Positions 1-8,883 of a stretch of DNA of 64,000 bases are shown in pieces. Position numbers and translations under genes: made by a program. This DNA comes from Sinorhizobium sojae CCBAU 05684. GTDB taxonomy: Bacteria; Pseudomonadota; Alphaproteobacteria; Rhizobiales; Rhizobiaceae. The stretch is taken from assembly GCF_002288525.1 (NCBI RefSeq), contig NZ_CP023068.1, positions 310,001-374,000 of the forward strand, written 5' to 3'. Numbering within the stretch: the stretch's first letter is position 1; every line of letters begins with the position of its first letter. Under the pieces are notes generated by a model, which had not been told where the DNA came from, ran no database searches, and worked only from the letters and a program-made list of their open reading frames with translations.

Positions 1-486
1 GTCGCCACCTTTCGCCGATTGGCTCAAGGGCCAAGCGCAATGCAGAGCCTTTCGCCGACGGAGTTCCGGGCGAACGGCGAGTACGAGGTCGATGCCGTGC
101 CGACCGGCATCGCCCTTCGCAAGGGGCGCCTCTATGTCGCGCTCTTCGGCGGCTTCCCGTTCCTGCCGGGCGCCGGACGAGTCGTCTCATTGCCGATATC
201 GGGCGGCGATCCGGAACTGCGGCTCGAGGCCGACGACCTTAATGCCCCGGTAGCGATTGCCTTCGACGGGGCCGGGGCCATGCTGGTGCTTGAACACGGA
301 GGCTACGATCAGAAAGAGGGCTTCCGGCAGGAAAGCGGCCGGTTGCTGAAGCTCGACCCGAAGACGGGCGAAAGAAACGTCGTCGTCCAAGGGCTGACGC
401 GGCCGGTCTCCGTCCTTCTGTGGGATGCGGGCGAGATCGTGATTTCCGATCTCTCCGGCAATCTTCATTTCTTGCGGCGCGAATAG
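1..486 (+). CDS. ScyD/ScyE-like (NHL/sorbosone dehydrogenase type) beta-propeller protein, 3' part
   Basis: The frame is open from the first base, so the gene starts outside the window; about 161 residues remain. The visible part has repeated short blocks typical of six-bladed beta-propellers: 'PTGIALRKGRLYVALFGG', 'APVAIAFDGAGAMLVLEHGG' and 'RPVSVLLWDAGEIVISDLSG'. This pattern is characteristic of the ScyD/ScyE and sugar-lactone/NHL-like secreted proteins. The N-terminal signal peptide expected for that family lies upstream and cannot be seen. No substrate can be assigned. The stop is followed at once by an intergenic palindromic repeat. Confidence 0.6.
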   Translation, partial: VATFRRLAQGPSAMQSLSPTEFRANGEYEVDAVPTGIALRKGRLYVALFGGFPFLPGAGRVVSLPISGGDPELRLEADDLNAPVAIAFDGAGAMLVLEHGGYDQKEGFRQESGRLLKLDPKTGERNVVVQGLTRPVSVLLWDAGEIVISDLSGNLHFLRRE

Positions 487-500
487 GAGTCGCTCGCCTA

Positions 501-606
501 CTGCATGTCTTTCTTAACTCGACCTCGACTTTAGGACAAAGACAGGCAGCGATTTTAAAGTGCTACAGCGACCTTTGCGCGTCTGAAAATACGCGCGACG
601 CTGTAG
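501..606. repeat. Dispersed intergenic palindromic repeat, family A copy 1
   Basis: The element has two stem-loop modules. One is bounded by CTGCATGTCTTT and GGACAAAGACAGGCAG, the other by GTGCTACAGCG and CGCTGTAG around a GCGTCT...ACGCGC core. The same blocks recur at 4176-4263, 17057-17145 and 44519-44620, in either orientation. It resembles the mosaic intergenic repeats known from Sinorhizobium and relatives (RIME-like). Mobility and function are unknown. Confidence 0.75.
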
Positions 607-670
607 TCTTATCCGCGGAGCGCGCCATATCTGTAGCGGCACCATAGAGTCGGAAAACGGGAGAAGCTGT

Positions 671-1345
671 ATGCGTATTGAACCGGTGTTCCTGTTCGAT
701 CTGGACGGCACGCTCGTCGACAGCGTCTATCAACACGTACTCGCCTGGAAAGAGGCGCTCGACGACGAAGGCATCGATCTCTCTGTCTGGCGAATCCATC
801 GCAAGATCGGCATGAGCGGCGGCCTCTTTACCGATCAGCTGCTGCGCGAAACGAACATGGAGTTCAGCGAGGAACGCGTGGCGCGGCTGCGCCAGCGCCA
901 TGCCGAGGCTTACAAGCGGCAGGCGGATCGCATCAGGCCGCTACCCGGCGCGCGCGAACTCCTTGCCTGGCTTACCGACGCGAAAATTTCCTGGGCAATT
1001 GCGACCAGCGGCCGCCTGGAGACCGCCGCCGTCAATCTCGTGGCCCTTGGCGTCGACCCGGCCGCGGTCCCGGTGGTTACGCGAGACCTCGTCAAATATG
1101 CCAAGCCGGATCCGGATCTGTTTCTCGCCGCTGCCGAGCAACTCGGCGCCCCGATCGAAACGGCTGTGGTCGTCGGCGACAGCATTTGGGACATGCTCGC
1201 AGCAGTGCGCTGCCGGGCGCTGGGTGTGGGGCTGTTAAGTGGCGGCTACGGTCGTGACGAACTCAGGGACGCCGGCGCCTACCGCATCTTTGAAGACCCC
1301 GCCGACATGCTCGTCCACATCGATGAACTCGGCGGGCGTCGCTGA
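671..1345 (+). CDS. HAD-superfamily phosphatase (phosphoglycolate phosphatase/beta-PGM-like)
   Basis: The 224-residue protein starts with the HAD motif I FDLDGTLVDS (nucleophile Asp10, general acid Asp12). A helical cap follows, then motif II near IATSGR, the motif III lysine in 'KYAKPDPDLF', and motif IV 'VVVGDSIWDM'. This order is that of the subfamily I phosphatases acting on small phosphorylated metabolites. A GGGAGAAG ribosome site precedes the ATG. The gene stands alone between a repeat element and the glnII region, so its substrate cannot be inferred. Phosphoglycolate phosphatase, beta-phosphoglucomutase and haloacid dehalogenase relatives share this fold. Confidence 0.85.
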   Translation: MRIEPVFLFDLDGTLVDSVYQHVLAWKEALDDEGIDLSVWRIHRKIGMSGGLFTDQLLRETNMEFSEERVARLRQRHAEAYKRQADRIRPLPGARELLAWLTDAKISWAIATSGRLETAAVNLVALGVDPAAVPVVTRDLVKYAKPDPDLFLAAAEQLGAPIETAVVVGDSIWDMLAAVRCRALGVGLLSGGYGRDELRDAGAYRIFEDPADMLVHIDELGGRR

Positions 1346-1381
1346 CCGCGGCAGGTGTTCACAGGCGGCAGCTACCGCCAC

Positions 1382-1570
1382 TCAGTGCCTGGTGTTTTCT
1401 TCCTGGAGCGCGTCTTCGTGGTACCAGCAGCCGTCGACGGCCACGCATACCTCCGACGAGGCGACGTCCATTCTTTCCTTTGCTTCCAGCCGACGCTCGT
1501 CGGCCTTCCGGGGGATTCTTTTCGGAAACTGCAGGATCGTCGCGGACTTGCCGTGTAAACTCGTGGCCAT
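1382..1570 (-). CDS. DUF2735 family small protein
   Basis: A 62-residue basic protein beginning MATSLHGKSATILQFP. This start is typical of the DUF2735 family, short alphaproteobacterial proteins usually found beside glnII. An ACGGGAGACC ribosome site precedes the ATG on the minus strand. The gene diverges from glnII across a 487-base intergenic region. Function is unknown; the conserved neighbourhood suggests a link to nitrogen regulation, which is inference. Overlapping open frames on both strands here have no comparable ribosome site or family resemblance. Confidence 0.8.
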   Translation of the reverse strand: MATSLHGKSATILQFPKRIPRKADERRLEAKERMDVASSEVCVAVDGCWYHEDALQEENTRH

Positions 1571-2057
1571 GCTCTGGTCTCCCGTGAGTCCTATCGAAAG
1601 ATAGTATGTCGCGCCAGAAATTGCACATGATTTGCGCGAAATGCCGAAAAAATATTCAATCTGGTGCCGGAATCGTTAGCACTCCTGATTGTTCGCCGTT
1701 CTGGGGTGGTTCGCGGTGCGCTTTTTTAAGCAGTCGTTTTGTTCGATGCATCCAGGGGGCATAGCTTGCCGCTTTGGGCGACTGGCGTGTCATGCGTCAG
1801 AAAAATCAACACCGTGGCGAGAAGCTGCGGCCCGGCACCGGACGAATGCCGGCGCTCATGGGCCGCGTCGACCGCCCGGCAGACAGCCCTGATTCCGGTT
1901 TGAATCCGGTTGTTGCCGAAAAAAGAGTCTAGTCGGCCGTCGAACTGGCACGCTTGATGCTTTGAGAGGATTGATCCCTGGTGGTCGAGCCGCGCGTGCC
2001 GCGTCCAGGCCGACAGGTTTTGCTCAACCCTCGAAGCACACGTTAGAGAGATCGCTA
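1571..2057. promoter_or_regulatory. Divergent DUF2735-glnII control region
   Basis: This 487-base non-coding stretch separates two divergent genes. It contains the sigma-54 promoter described separately (1946-1961). It also contains TGCACATGATTTGCGCG at 1622-1638, which matches the enterobacterial NtrC site in about 11 of 17 positions and lies about 50 bases upstream of the DUF2735 start. Apart from these I see no gene in it. Confidence 0.5.
1946..1961 (+). promoter_or_regulatory. Sigma-54 (-24/-12) promoter of glnII
   Basis: TGGCACGCTTGATGCT has the invariant GG and GC dinucleotides exactly ten bases apart and matches the TGGCACG-N4-TTGCW consensus except for one T to A. It lies about 97 bases upstream of the chosen glnII start. 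NtrC/RpoN control of glnII is established in rhizobia, so position and function agree. Confidence 0.85.
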
Positions 2058-3092
2058 ATGACCAAGTATAAGCTCGAGTACATCTGGCTCGATGGCTACA
2101 CGCCCGTTCCAAATCTCCGCGGCAAGACGCAGATCAAGGAATTCGACGCGTTTCCGACGCTCGAACAGCTTCCGCTCTGGGGCTTCGACGGAAGCTCGAC
2201 GATGCAGGCCGAGGGCCGCAGCTCCGATTGCGTATTGAAGCCGGTTGCCGTCTATCCGGACCCGGTTCGCACCAACGGCGTACTGGTCATGTGCGAAGTC
2301 ATGATGCCGGACGGCAAGACGCCGCATCCGTCGAACAGCCGTGCCACGATCATCGATGACGAAGGCGCCTGGTTCGGCTTCGAGCAGGAATATTTCTTCT
2401 ACAAGAACGGCCGTCCGCTCGGCTTCCCGGAGCAGGGCTATCCGGCACCGCAGGGTCCGTATTACACCGGCGTCGGCTACAAGAACGTCGGCGACATCGC
2501 ACGCCAGATCGTCGAAGAGCATCTCGATATCTGCCTGGCTGCCGGCATCAACCATGAAGGCATCAACGCCGAAGTGGCCAAGGGTCAGTGGGAATTCCAG
2601 GTCTTCGGCAAGGGCTCCAAGAAAGCTGCCGACGAAGTCTGGATGGCGCGCTACCTGTTGCAGCGCCTGACGGAAAAATACGGCGTCGACGTCGAGTACC
2701 ACTGCAAGCCGCTCGGCGACACGGACTGGAACGGCTCGGGCATGCACTGCAACTTCTCGACCGCCTATATGCGTGAAGTCGGCGGTAAGGACTATTTCGA
2801 AGCGCTCATGGCCGCCTTCGAAGAGAACCTGCATGAGCACATCGAGGTTTACGGCCCGGACAACCACATGCGCCTCACGGGCAAGCATGAGACCGCACCG
2901 TGGAACAAGTTCAGCTACGGCGTTGCCGACCGTGGCGCATCGATCCGCGTACCGCACAGCTTCGTCAACAACGGCTATCGCGGCTACCTCGAAGATCGCC
3001 GTCCGAACTCCCAGGGCGACCCCTACCAGATCGCCTCCCGCGTTCTGAAGACGATCGTCAGCGTCTCGACGGAAGTATCGAAGGTCGCCTGA
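2058..3092 (+). CDS. glnII: Glutamine synthetase type II
   Basis: The 344-residue protein is a eukaryotic-type GSII that makes glutamine from glutamate, ammonia and ATP. It carries the GSII opening 'KLEYIWLDGY', the beta-grasp signature 'LPLWGFDGSST', the active-site block 'WFGFEQEYFF', the ATP/glutamate-binding 'NGSGMHCNFST' and 'RLTGKHETAPWNKFSYG'. An in-frame start exists at 1962, but the ATG at 2058 has GAGAG in front and begins at the normal family N terminus. Unlike GSI, GSII lacks the adenylylation tyrosine and is controlled mainly by transcription, which fits the sigma-54 promoter upstream. Confidence 0.97.
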   Translation: MTKYKLEYIWLDGYTPVPNLRGKTQIKEFDAFPTLEQLPLWGFDGSSTMQAEGRSSDCVLKPVAVYPDPVRTNGVLVMCEVMMPDGKTPHPSNSRATIIDDEGAWFGFEQEYFFYKNGRPLGFPEQGYPAPQGPYYTGVGYKNVGDIARQIVEEHLDICLAAGINHEGINAEVAKGQWEFQVFGKGSKKAADEVWMARYLLQRLTEKYGVDVEYHCKPLGDTDWNGSGMHCNFSTAYMREVGGKDYFEALMAAFEENLHEHIEVYGPDNHMRLTGKHETAPWNKFSYGVADRGASIRVPHSFVNNGYRGYLEDRRPNSQGDPYQIASRVLKTIVSVSTEVSKVA

Positions 3093-3100
3093 GGCATCGG

Positions 3101-3192
3101 CCGAGAATCGGACCCGATTTTCGGAAAGCGATGCGTGGGCTCACAGTCTTACAGCGTGTTTTGTGCGTCCTGAAGGACGCACGGCGCTGTAG
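3101..3192. repeat. Dispersed intergenic repeat, family B copy 1
   Basis: A stem CCGAGAATCGG...CGATTTTCGG is followed by GATGCGTGGGC and a hairpin GTGCGTCC-TGA-AGGACGCAC that ends in CGCTGTAG. The same sequence recurs inverted at about 47296-47380. It begins 9 bases after the glnII stop and may serve as its terminator. Confidence 0.7.
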
Positions 3193-3257
3193 CGGTCTCA
3201 ATCCTCCCAAGGATGTTTCATGGCGTCGGCCCCGCGGGCCGGCGCCATGATTTCTTT

Positions 3258-4031
3258 TCAGGCGCCCCCTTGCGCAAGGATCCAGTCGGCAGCGGCCGAA
3301 ATATCGCGCACCGTTGCGGTCGGGGACGGCTCGAAACGCGCCTCGTCACCCTCGCGATACTTGCCCGTGCGCACCAGAAGCGCTTGTCCCAGGCCGGCTC
3401 TGAGCGCACCGGCGACATCGGTTTCAGCGTCGTCTCCGACCATTACGGCTTCCGCCGCCGGGCAGGGAATGGTGGCGAGTGCAGAACGGAAGAAATCGGG
3501 CGCCGGCTTGCCGAGCACGATCGACTTTGTCTGGCTCGCATATTCAAGCGCCGCGACAAAGGGGCCCGCATCGAGGCTCAATTGTCCGTCTTCATCCTTG
3601 AATGTCCGGTTCGGCGCGAGCGCCAGCAATTCGGCGCCGCCGATCAGCTGCCGGAACGCCTCGTTCAGCGACCTGTAGTGGAAGGCGTCGCCCGCGTCGC
3701 CGACGACTACTGCCTTTTGGTCGGTCACGGGAAGGTCGTGAAAATCGGAATTGAGGTCGGGGTGAACCAGAAGGTGTGGCGATCGGCGGTGATCGCGAAG
3801 CCAGTTGCACGCCGCCTCGGCGGGCGTGAACAGTTCCTCGCTCGAAACGGAAAGCCCATGATTTGCGAGCCGTTCGAGTACCGCATGCTTCGTCGAGCGG
3901 GTGGTGTTGCTGACGAAACGGAGTGGAAGACCGGACGCGCGCAGGCGGGAAACGGCTTCCGCCGCTCCGGAAATGGCCCTGTTGCCATCATAGACGACCC
4001 CCGCAAGGTCCAGAAGCACAGCATTGATCAT
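3258..4031 (-). CDS. HAD-IIA family hydrolase
   Basis: The 257-residue protein begins MINAVLLDLAGVVYDGN, the motif I of HAD subclass IIA with nucleophile Asp8. Motif II is 'FVSNTTRST', the motif III lysine lies in 'VLGKPAPDFF', and motif IV is 'MVGDDAETDVAGA'. The second motif I aspartate is replaced by Ala10; the eukaryotic relatives LHPP and HDHD2 also lack it (DISG), so this is a subfamily trait rather than a defect. Likely a phosphatase of small metabolites; substrate unknown. It is convergent with glnII. Confidence 0.85.
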   Translation of the reverse strand: MINAVLLDLAGVVYDGNRAISGAAEAVSRLRASGLPLRFVSNTTRSTKHAVLERLANHGLSVSSEELFTPAEAACNWLRDHRRSPHLLVHPDLNSDFHDLPVTDQKAVVVGDAGDAFHYRSLNEAFRQLIGGAELLALAPNRTFKDEDGQLSLDAGPFVAALEYASQTKSIVLGKPAPDFFRSALATIPCPAAEAVMVGDDAETDVAGALRAGLGQALLVRTGKYREGDEARFEPSPTATVRDISAAADWILAQGGA

Positions 4032-4175
4032 ACGGTGATGATCGCACTCAGGTGCTGCCGGTCAAGCCTGGGGGGCGCGGTCGGTCAATCGAGCTCTTTT
4101 GCGGGAACAGAACCGGCTGCTGGGACCGGGGAATTTGCGGCTTGGCCGCGGCAGCGCCAGCCGCCGCGCATCTAC

Positions 4176-4263
4176 CGCATGTCCCCTTTTCAGGACAAAG
4201 ACATGCAGCAATTCAAGTGCTACAGCGACCTTTGGGCGTCTGATAAGACGCGCGGCGCTGTAG
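4176..4263. repeat. Dispersed intergenic palindromic repeat, family A copy 2
   Basis: GCATGTCCCCTTTTCAGGAC, AAAGACATGCAG and GTGCTACAGCGACCTTTGGG...CGCGGCGCTGTAG align with copy 1 in the same orientation; the left arm is shorter. It lies between the HAD-IIA start and the end of the small gene at 4300. Confidence 0.75.
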
Positions 4264-4299
4264 TTGATGGTCGGCCGCCTTCTCAGCGCCGATATCGTG

Positions 4300-4461
4300 T
4301 CAGCCCCGGCGGGTGTCCGGGAAGTTCGCCGGGTCGATGCCGAGTGTGCGGAGATCCCGCTCGCGCGGGCGACGGTTGCCTTCGACAGCCGCGGCTGCCG
4401 CGGTTGCTGCTCCAAGCACGGCGAAGGCGCGGCCAATGAAACCCATGCGGTTCTTGCTCAT
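4300..4461 (-). CDS. Small conserved-type protein, function unknown
   Basis: A 53-residue protein MSKNRMGFIGRAFAVLGAA... with a short hydrophobic Ala-rich N-terminal segment (about residues 7-24) and a basic-acidic tail 'RRPRERDLRTLGIDPANF'. That tail is common in small rhizobial proteins. AAGTGAGCAAAGAG lies before the ATG on the minus strand, a modest ribosome site. A longer in-frame start exists, but the extension looks random. I recognise the style but no named function; it may be a single-span membrane protein. Confidence 0.55.
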   Translation of the reverse strand: MSKNRMGFIGRAFAVLGAATAAAAAVEGNRRPRERDLRTLGIDPANFPDTRRG

Positions 4462-4557
4462 CTCTTTGCTCACTTTCCTTGCTTTTATGAGTTGAAGATG
4501 GGCGTCCAGGGCGTCTTTTGCAATGCACAAAACCTCAGCCCAGCCATGCAACGCAAG

Positions 4558-4588
4558 CAGGCCCGGCCGGGTTTGCCGGCCGGGCCTG
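4558..4588 (-). terminator. Hairpin downstream of tctA
   Basis: A perfect 13-base-pair inverted repeat, CAGGCCCGGCCGG / CCGGCCGGGCCTG, with a 5-base loop begins 21 bases past the tctA stop. No U-tract follows on the minus strand, so it may act as an RNA 3'-end stabiliser or a weak terminator. Confidence 0.65.
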
Positions 4589-4608
4589 AATCTCGTCCAG
4601 AGCGCGGG

Positions 4609-6126
4609 TCAGTCTTCGCTGGCGGCGAGTTGCGTCAGCACGTCGCCGCGCCCGCGTGCCCGCATGATCAGCGGCACGATGAACGCGAGCGCAGCAATCA
4701 CCAGCAGCACCGCTGCGATCGGCGAGGTGAAGAGCACGGTGACATCCCCCTGACTGATCGACAGCGCCCGGCGCAACTGCTGCTCGGCGAGCGGCCCGAG
4801 GATCAGGCCGACGACCACCGGTGCGATCGGATAGCCGAAGACGCGCATGATATAGCCGAGCAGGCCGAAGGCGAGCAGCATGCCGAGTTCGAACACGGAG
4901 GGGTTGGCGCCGATGGTGCCGAGCGTCGCGAACAACAGGATGCCGGCGTAGAGCCACGGCCTCGGGATCGTCAGAAGTCTCACCCAGAGGCCGATCAGCG
5001 GCAGGTTGAGGACCAGCAGCATGAAATTGGCGATAAGCAGGCTGGCGATCAGGCCCCAGACCAGTTGCGGGTTGGTAGCAAAGAGCAGCGGTCCCGGCTG
5101 AAGGCCGAATTGCTGAAAGCCGGCCAGCATGATTGCGGCGGTCGCCGTGGTCGGCAGGCCGAGGGTCAGGAGCGGCACCAGCGTGCCGGCGGCGGAGGCG
5201 TTGTTGGCGGCTTCCGGTCCGGCGACGCCTTCGATCGCGCCATTGCCGAATTCCTCCGGGTGCTTGGTCAGGCGCTTCTCGGCCGCATAGGACAGGAACG
5301 TGCCGATTTCGGCGCCGCCTGCCGGCATCGCGCCGATCGGAAAGCCGATGAACGTGCCGCGCAACCAAGGCTTCCAGGAACGCGCCCAGTCCGCGGCACT
5401 CATCCAGACCGAACCTCGGACGGCCTCGACCTTGTCGGGCCCGCGGTCGCCCTGGGCAGCGATGAAGAGGCTTTCGCCAATCGCAAACATGGCAACGGCG
5501 AGCGTCGTCACTTCGATGCCGTCCAGCAGGTCCGGCACGCCGAAGGAAAGGCGCGTCTGCCCGGTCAGCTGGTCGATGCCTATGATGGCGAAGGTAAGGC
5601 CGACGAAGAGCGAGGTGAGCCCCCGCAGGGCCGAGTCGCCGAAGGCCGAGGACACGGTGACGAAGGCGAGGACCATGAGCGCGAAATATTCGCGAGGGCC
5701 GAAGACGAGCGCCAGCTTAACGATATAGGGGGCGATGAAGGCTAGCCCCATCGTCGCGATCAGGCCGGCGACGAAGGAGCCGATCGCGGCTGTCGCGAGC
5801 GCAGGGCCGCCGCGTCCGGCGCGGGCCATCTTGTTGCCCTCGAGCGCCGTGACGATCGAGGCGCTTTCGCCAGGCGTGTTGAGCAGGATCGATGTGGTCG
5901 AACCGCCATACATGCCGCCATAATAGATGCCGGCAAACATGATCAGCGAGCCGGCGGGATCTAGCTGATAGGTGACTGGCAGCAGCAGCGCGACCGTGAG
6001 AGCCGGGCCGATGCCCGGCAGCACGCCGACGGCGGTGCCGAGCGTCACGCCGATCAGCGCGTAGAGCAGGTTCATCGGCTGGGCAGCAACCAGCAGCCCC
6101 TGCATCAGGAAATCAAAAGTACCCAT
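4609..6126 (-). CDS. tctA: Tripartite tricarboxylate transporter, large membrane subunit TctA
   Basis: The 505-residue polytopic membrane protein has the family hallmarks '[17 protein letters not shown]' near residue 40, '[19 protein letters not shown]' near 68-86, and the repeated motif '[14 protein letters not shown]' in the second half. Length matches the TctA family (about 500). It forms the secondary transporter with TctB and uses TctC as the periplasmic receptor. It is the last gene of tctC-tctB-tctA on the minus strand, 15 bases after tctB. Substrate could be citrate, tricarballylate, another carboxylate or an aromatic acid; sequence does not decide. Confidence 0.93.
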   Translation of the reverse strand: MGTFDFLMQGLLVAAQPMNLLYALIGVTLGTAVGVLPGIGPALTVALLLPVTYQLDPAGSLIMFAGIYYGGMYGGSTTSILLNTPGESASIVTALEGNKMARAGRGGPALATAAIGSFVAGLIATMGLAFIAPYIVKLALVFGPREYFALMVLAFVTVSSAFGDSALRGLTSLFVGLTFAIIGIDQLTGQTRLSFGVPDLLDGIEVTTLAVAMFAIGESLFIAAQGDRGPDKVEAVRGSVWMSAADWARSWKPWLRGTFIGFPIGAMPAGGAEIGTFLSYAAEKRLTKHPEEFGNGAIEGVAGPEAANNASAAGTLVPLLTLGLPTTATAAIMLAGFQQFGLQPGPLLFATNPQLVWGLIASLLIANFMLLVLNLPLIGLWVRLLTIPRPWLYAGILLFATLGTIGANPSVFELGMLLAFGLLGYIMRVFGYPIAPVVVGLILGPLAEQQLRRALSISQGDVTVLFTSPIAAVLLVIAALAFIVPLIMRARGRGDVLTQLAASED

Positions 6127-6141
6127 GGTCCGGCGGCCTCT

Positions 6142-6633
6142 TTAGAAGAACAGGCGTTCAAGTGGTCCTGCCGGCAGCGACAGTTGCAGGAGCTTGGCGA
6201 AGATCACCCACACGACAAAGCTGAAGGCGATGCCGATCGGCACCGACAGCCACAGCTTGCGCTTGCCGAAGCCGCGCGCAGCAAGCGCGAAAAGCATGCC
6301 AGTAGCGATCGAAAAACCGAGCGTGTTCAGGAGCAGCATCTGCGCCACAAGCCCGCCGACGATCCAGGCGACCGGGCCGATCTCCTGATGGTCGCGTTCG
6401 GGGAAGTCGCCCCTCAGCGCCTCGACTGCCGTCCACACCGCCAGTGCGATGAGACAGAAGGCAATTGCATAGGGCACAGTGGTCGGGCCGACTTGAGAAT
6501 AGCCGGCGAGACCTGTCAGGCGGGACACGTCCCAGAAAATGACGCCCGCAATAACCGCCAGCACGGCGGCGATGGTGAGCGCCGCCCAATCAGGGCGGCG
6601 CGTCTGGGTCGAAGGGTGGTTTCCCTGGTTCAT
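6142..6633 (-). CDS. tctB: Tripartite tricarboxylate transporter, small membrane subunit TctB
   Basis: A 163-residue protein with four predicted membrane segments (around residues 17-35, 50-68, 85-115 and 120-150) and the usual TctB ending 'LPAGPLERLFF'. It overlaps the tctC stop by 4 bases (ATGA at 6630-6633), so the two are translationally coupled, and sits directly before tctA. TctB is needed for transport, but its mechanistic part is less clear than that of TctA. Confidence 0.9.
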   Translation of the reverse strand: MNQGNHPSTQTRRPDWAALTIAAVLAVIAGVIFWDVSRLTGLAGYSQVGPTTVPYAIAFCLIALAVWTAVEALRGDFPERDHQEIGPVAWIVGGLVAQMLLLNTLGFSIATGMLFALAARGFGKRKLWLSVPIGIAFSFVVWVIFAKLLQLSLPAGPLERLFF

Positions 6634-7574
6634 TTTACCAGCCCGATGTCCTTCAGAACGGCTTCGGTGGCGGCAATGTCCTTTGTAAGCTGTTCTTCGA
6701 AGGCATCACCGGCGAGATAGGTGTCCTGCCAGCCCTTGGTCTTCAGGACGTCCTGCCAGGCGGCGGACTTGGCGACCTTCTCGATATCCGCGGTGATGGC
6801 GGCTTCCTGTTCCTCGGTGAGACCAGGGGCCGCGGCGATCATGCGCCAGTTCTCGACGACCACGTCGAGGCCGGATTCCTTCAAGGTCGGGGCATCGATG
6901 CCTTCGATGCGCTCGGCGCTGGAGACGGCAAGCAGACGGAGGGCGCCGGCCTTGATCTGTGATTCGAACTCGCCATAGCCCGAGATGCCGGCGGTCACCT
7001 GGCTGCCGAGGATTGCGGCCAGCGCTTCGCCCCCGCCGGAATAGGCGATGTAATTGATCTTCGTCGGATCGACGCCGGCAGCCTTTGCGACCAGGCCGAC
7101 GGTGATATGGTCGGTACCGCCGGCCGAACCGCCCGCCCAGGAGACGGCGCCCGGATCCTTCTTAAGCGCCTCGACGAGGTCAGACATTGTCTGGATTTCG
7201 GACGAAGCCGGAACGACGATCGCCTCGTATTCGCCGGTCAGGCGCGCGATCGGGGTAACGTCCTTGAGCGTGACGGGAGAATTGTTGGTCAGGATCGCGC
7301 CGACCATGACGTAGCCGCCGACGAGCAGCGCATTCGGGTTGCCCTTCTGCTGGCTCGCAAACTGGGCAAGGCCGATGGTGCCGCCTGCGCCCGGAACGTT
7401 CTGCACCTGCACGTTGCCGGAAATGCCTTCCTGCTGCATCACGGTCTGCAGCGAACGGGCCGTCTGGTCCCAACCGCCGCCGGGATTTGCCGGCGCAATG
7501 ATCGTGTAGTCAGCAGCATAGGCGGGCAGCGCGAGGGCGCCGGCGAGAATGGATGCCAGGAAAAAGTGTTTCAA
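6630..7574 (-). CDS. tctC: Tripartite tricarboxylate transporter, periplasmic receptor TctC (Bug family)
   Basis: The 314-residue receptor begins with a Sec signal peptide [21 protein letters not shown]. The Bug-family core follows: '[19 protein letters not shown]', '[17 protein letters not shown]' and '[22 protein letters not shown]'. The start is a TTG at 7574, chosen because GGAGGA stands just before it and translation begins directly in the signal peptide; in-frame starts further upstream add a sequence with no signal character. It leads the tctCBA operon. The nearby TctDE-like two-component system is its probable regulator. Confidence 0.92.
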   Translation of the reverse strand: MKHFFLASILAGALALPAYAADYTIIAPANPGGGWDQTARSLQTVMQQEGISGNVQVQNVPGAGGTIGLAQFASQQKGNPNALLVGGYVMVGAILTNNSPVTLKDVTPIARLTGEYEAIVVPASSEIQTMSDLVEALKKDPGAVSWAGGSAGGTDHITVGLVAKAAGVDPTKINYIAYSGGGEALAAILGSQVTAGISGYGEFESQIKAGALRLLAVSSAERIEGIDAPTLKESGLDVVVENWRMIAAAPGLTEEQEAAITADIEKVAKSAAWQDVLKTKGWQDTYLAGDAFEEQLTKDIAATEAVLKDIGLVK

Positions 7575-7815
7575 AGTCGTTCCTCCGTGAGCGCGCGGGT
7601 ACATTCCCGCACATGTGACTGTCGTTGCGAACGGGAGAAACGGACAGCTGACGTCAGGGCGGTAGCCTCCGACGGGATTGGCGCCCTTCCTCCCGATGCG
7701 CCGCCGGCACCCGCCTCCACGGTCCGCCGACGACGTAAAGCCATCATAGAAAGCTGACATTAACCTGACATCAAGGGCTTGTCGCGTAAACGCTTTGCTT
7801 CGGCTGTCGATAATT

Positions 7816-8883
7816 TCACTGCTGTCTGAGCGCCTCGTTCCAGCGAGCGATCAGGCGGGCACGCTTGACCTGGTCGAGATAGACCATCAGGCCGGGACTG
7901 ACCGGTACCGGTTTCAACTGACCTCCGAGCATCTCCCGCATCGTGTTGGCCGTGTTCTCGCCGGCGACCTCGGGGCTGACTGCGGGAATCTGCAGTTCGC
8001 GCGCCATGATCGTCTGGCCTTCCTTGGACATGAAAAACTCCAGATAGCGTCGGCCGAGCTCCGGAGTGGCGGCCGCTTGCGGCACCAACCCGATGCGCGA
8101 CATCACCACGGTGTAGTCCTTCGGCAGTACGATGCCGAGGTCGGGGTCGCGCGAGGCCCAGTCGGCGGCATAGGAGCCTAAGATGTTGTAGCCGAGGACG
8201 AAGCGGCCGTCCGCCACGCGCTCCAGGATCGCCTGGCTGGTCGAATAGAGCTTGACGCCGGCCGCCCCCATCGCTCGGATCACGCTCCAGATATCGCCGA
8301 ACTGTTCCTGATCGCGCGCCATGAAGAGGAAGCCGACCCCCGATCGCTCGATGTCATAGGTGCCGACGCGGCCGAATACGGCAGTTTCTGCCCGCTCCAG
8401 ATACTCGACCAATTCCGCGCGCGTTGACGGCGGGGGCTCTTCGGTGAAACTCGGCTTGTGGTAGACGAAGACCGCCGGCTCGAAGGTGAGGGCATAGGCG
8501 GTGTTGCGCCAATTCGCCCAGTCCGGCCAACGTGCGCTCATGGGCACGTCGCTACGCTGGGCGTAGCCGTCATTGCTGAGCTTGACCTGCAAGTCCATCG
8601 CCGAGGAAAAAGCGAAATCGGCCGTTTTCTTCCCCGAGTCGGTCTCCTCGACAATTCGGTCGTATATCTCCCCCGTCAGCATGTCCTCGTAGCGTACGGC
8701 CACATCGGGGTTGGCCTTTTGGAAGCCAAGGATCATCGGTCGCGCCAGCGGCTCGTCAAGCGAGGAGTAGACGACGAGAACGGGCGCGGCGGGATTACCG
8801 GACGCAGCCGGGAAGAGCACCGCCGCCGCGCAGGCGAGCGACGCCGACAGCAACCAAAAAGCGAAAGAAATCAAGCAGCGCAT
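7816..8883 (-). CDS. ABC-type periplasmic substrate-binding protein (iron/phosphonate-like), orphan
   Basis: A 355-residue protein with a signal peptide (MRCLISFAFWLLSASLACAA) and the type II binding-protein fold seen in 'VLVVYSSLDEPLARPMILGFQKANPDV', the Fe(3+)-binding/AfuA-like pattern, and 'VGLVPQAAATPELGRRYLEFFMSKEGQ' near the C terminus. No permease or ATPase gene adjoins it. It diverges from a response regulator/histidine kinase pair across 79 bases. Such orphan receptors beside TctDE-type kinases are candidates for ligand presentation to the sensor rather than for transport; this is inference. The ATG chosen has a weak ribosome site, so the start is less certain than the family. Confidence 0.82.
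   Translation of the reverse strand: MRCLISFAFWLLSASLACAAAVLFPAASGNPAAPVLVVYSSLDEPLARPMILGFQKANPDVAVRYEDMLTGEIYDRIVEETDSGKKTADFAFSSAMDLQVKLSNDGYAQRSDVPMSARWPDWANWRNTAYALTFEPAVFVYHKPSFTEEPPPSTRAELVEYLERAETAVFGRVGTYDIERSGVGFLFMARDQEQFGDIWSVIRAMGAAGVKLYSTSQAILERVADGRFVLGYNILGSYAADWASRDPDLGIVLPKDYTVVMSRIGLVPQAAATPELGRRYLEFFMSKEGQTIMARELQIPAVSPEVAGENTANTMREMLGGQLKPVPVSPGLMVYLDQVKRARLIARWNEALRQQ

Noticed and set aside
501..606. Repeat A considered as CRISPR or as a small RNA gene
   Set aside because: Copies are single, kilobases apart and without spacers, so not CRISPR. No promoter-terminator pair supports an independent RNA gene.
1661..1684. GGTGC...GCAC inverted repeat upstream of glnII as a second NtrC site
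   Set aside because: The half-sites are in the opposite order to NtrC sites and the spacing is wrong.
1962..2057. Longer N terminus for glnII
   Set aside because: It would begin just inside the sigma-54 promoter and add 32 residues unlike GSII; the ATG at 2058 has a ribosome site.
3258..4031. HAD-IIA motif I Asp-to-Ala change as an inactivating mutation
   Set aside because: The DxxG form without the second Asp is shared by eukaryotic members of the same subclass, so it is not evidence for a dead enzyme.
4264..5745. A 493-codon open frame on the plus strand
   Set aside because: Antisense to tctA; composition is Gln/Arg/Asp/Glu-rich, as expected for a shadow of a membrane protein gene.
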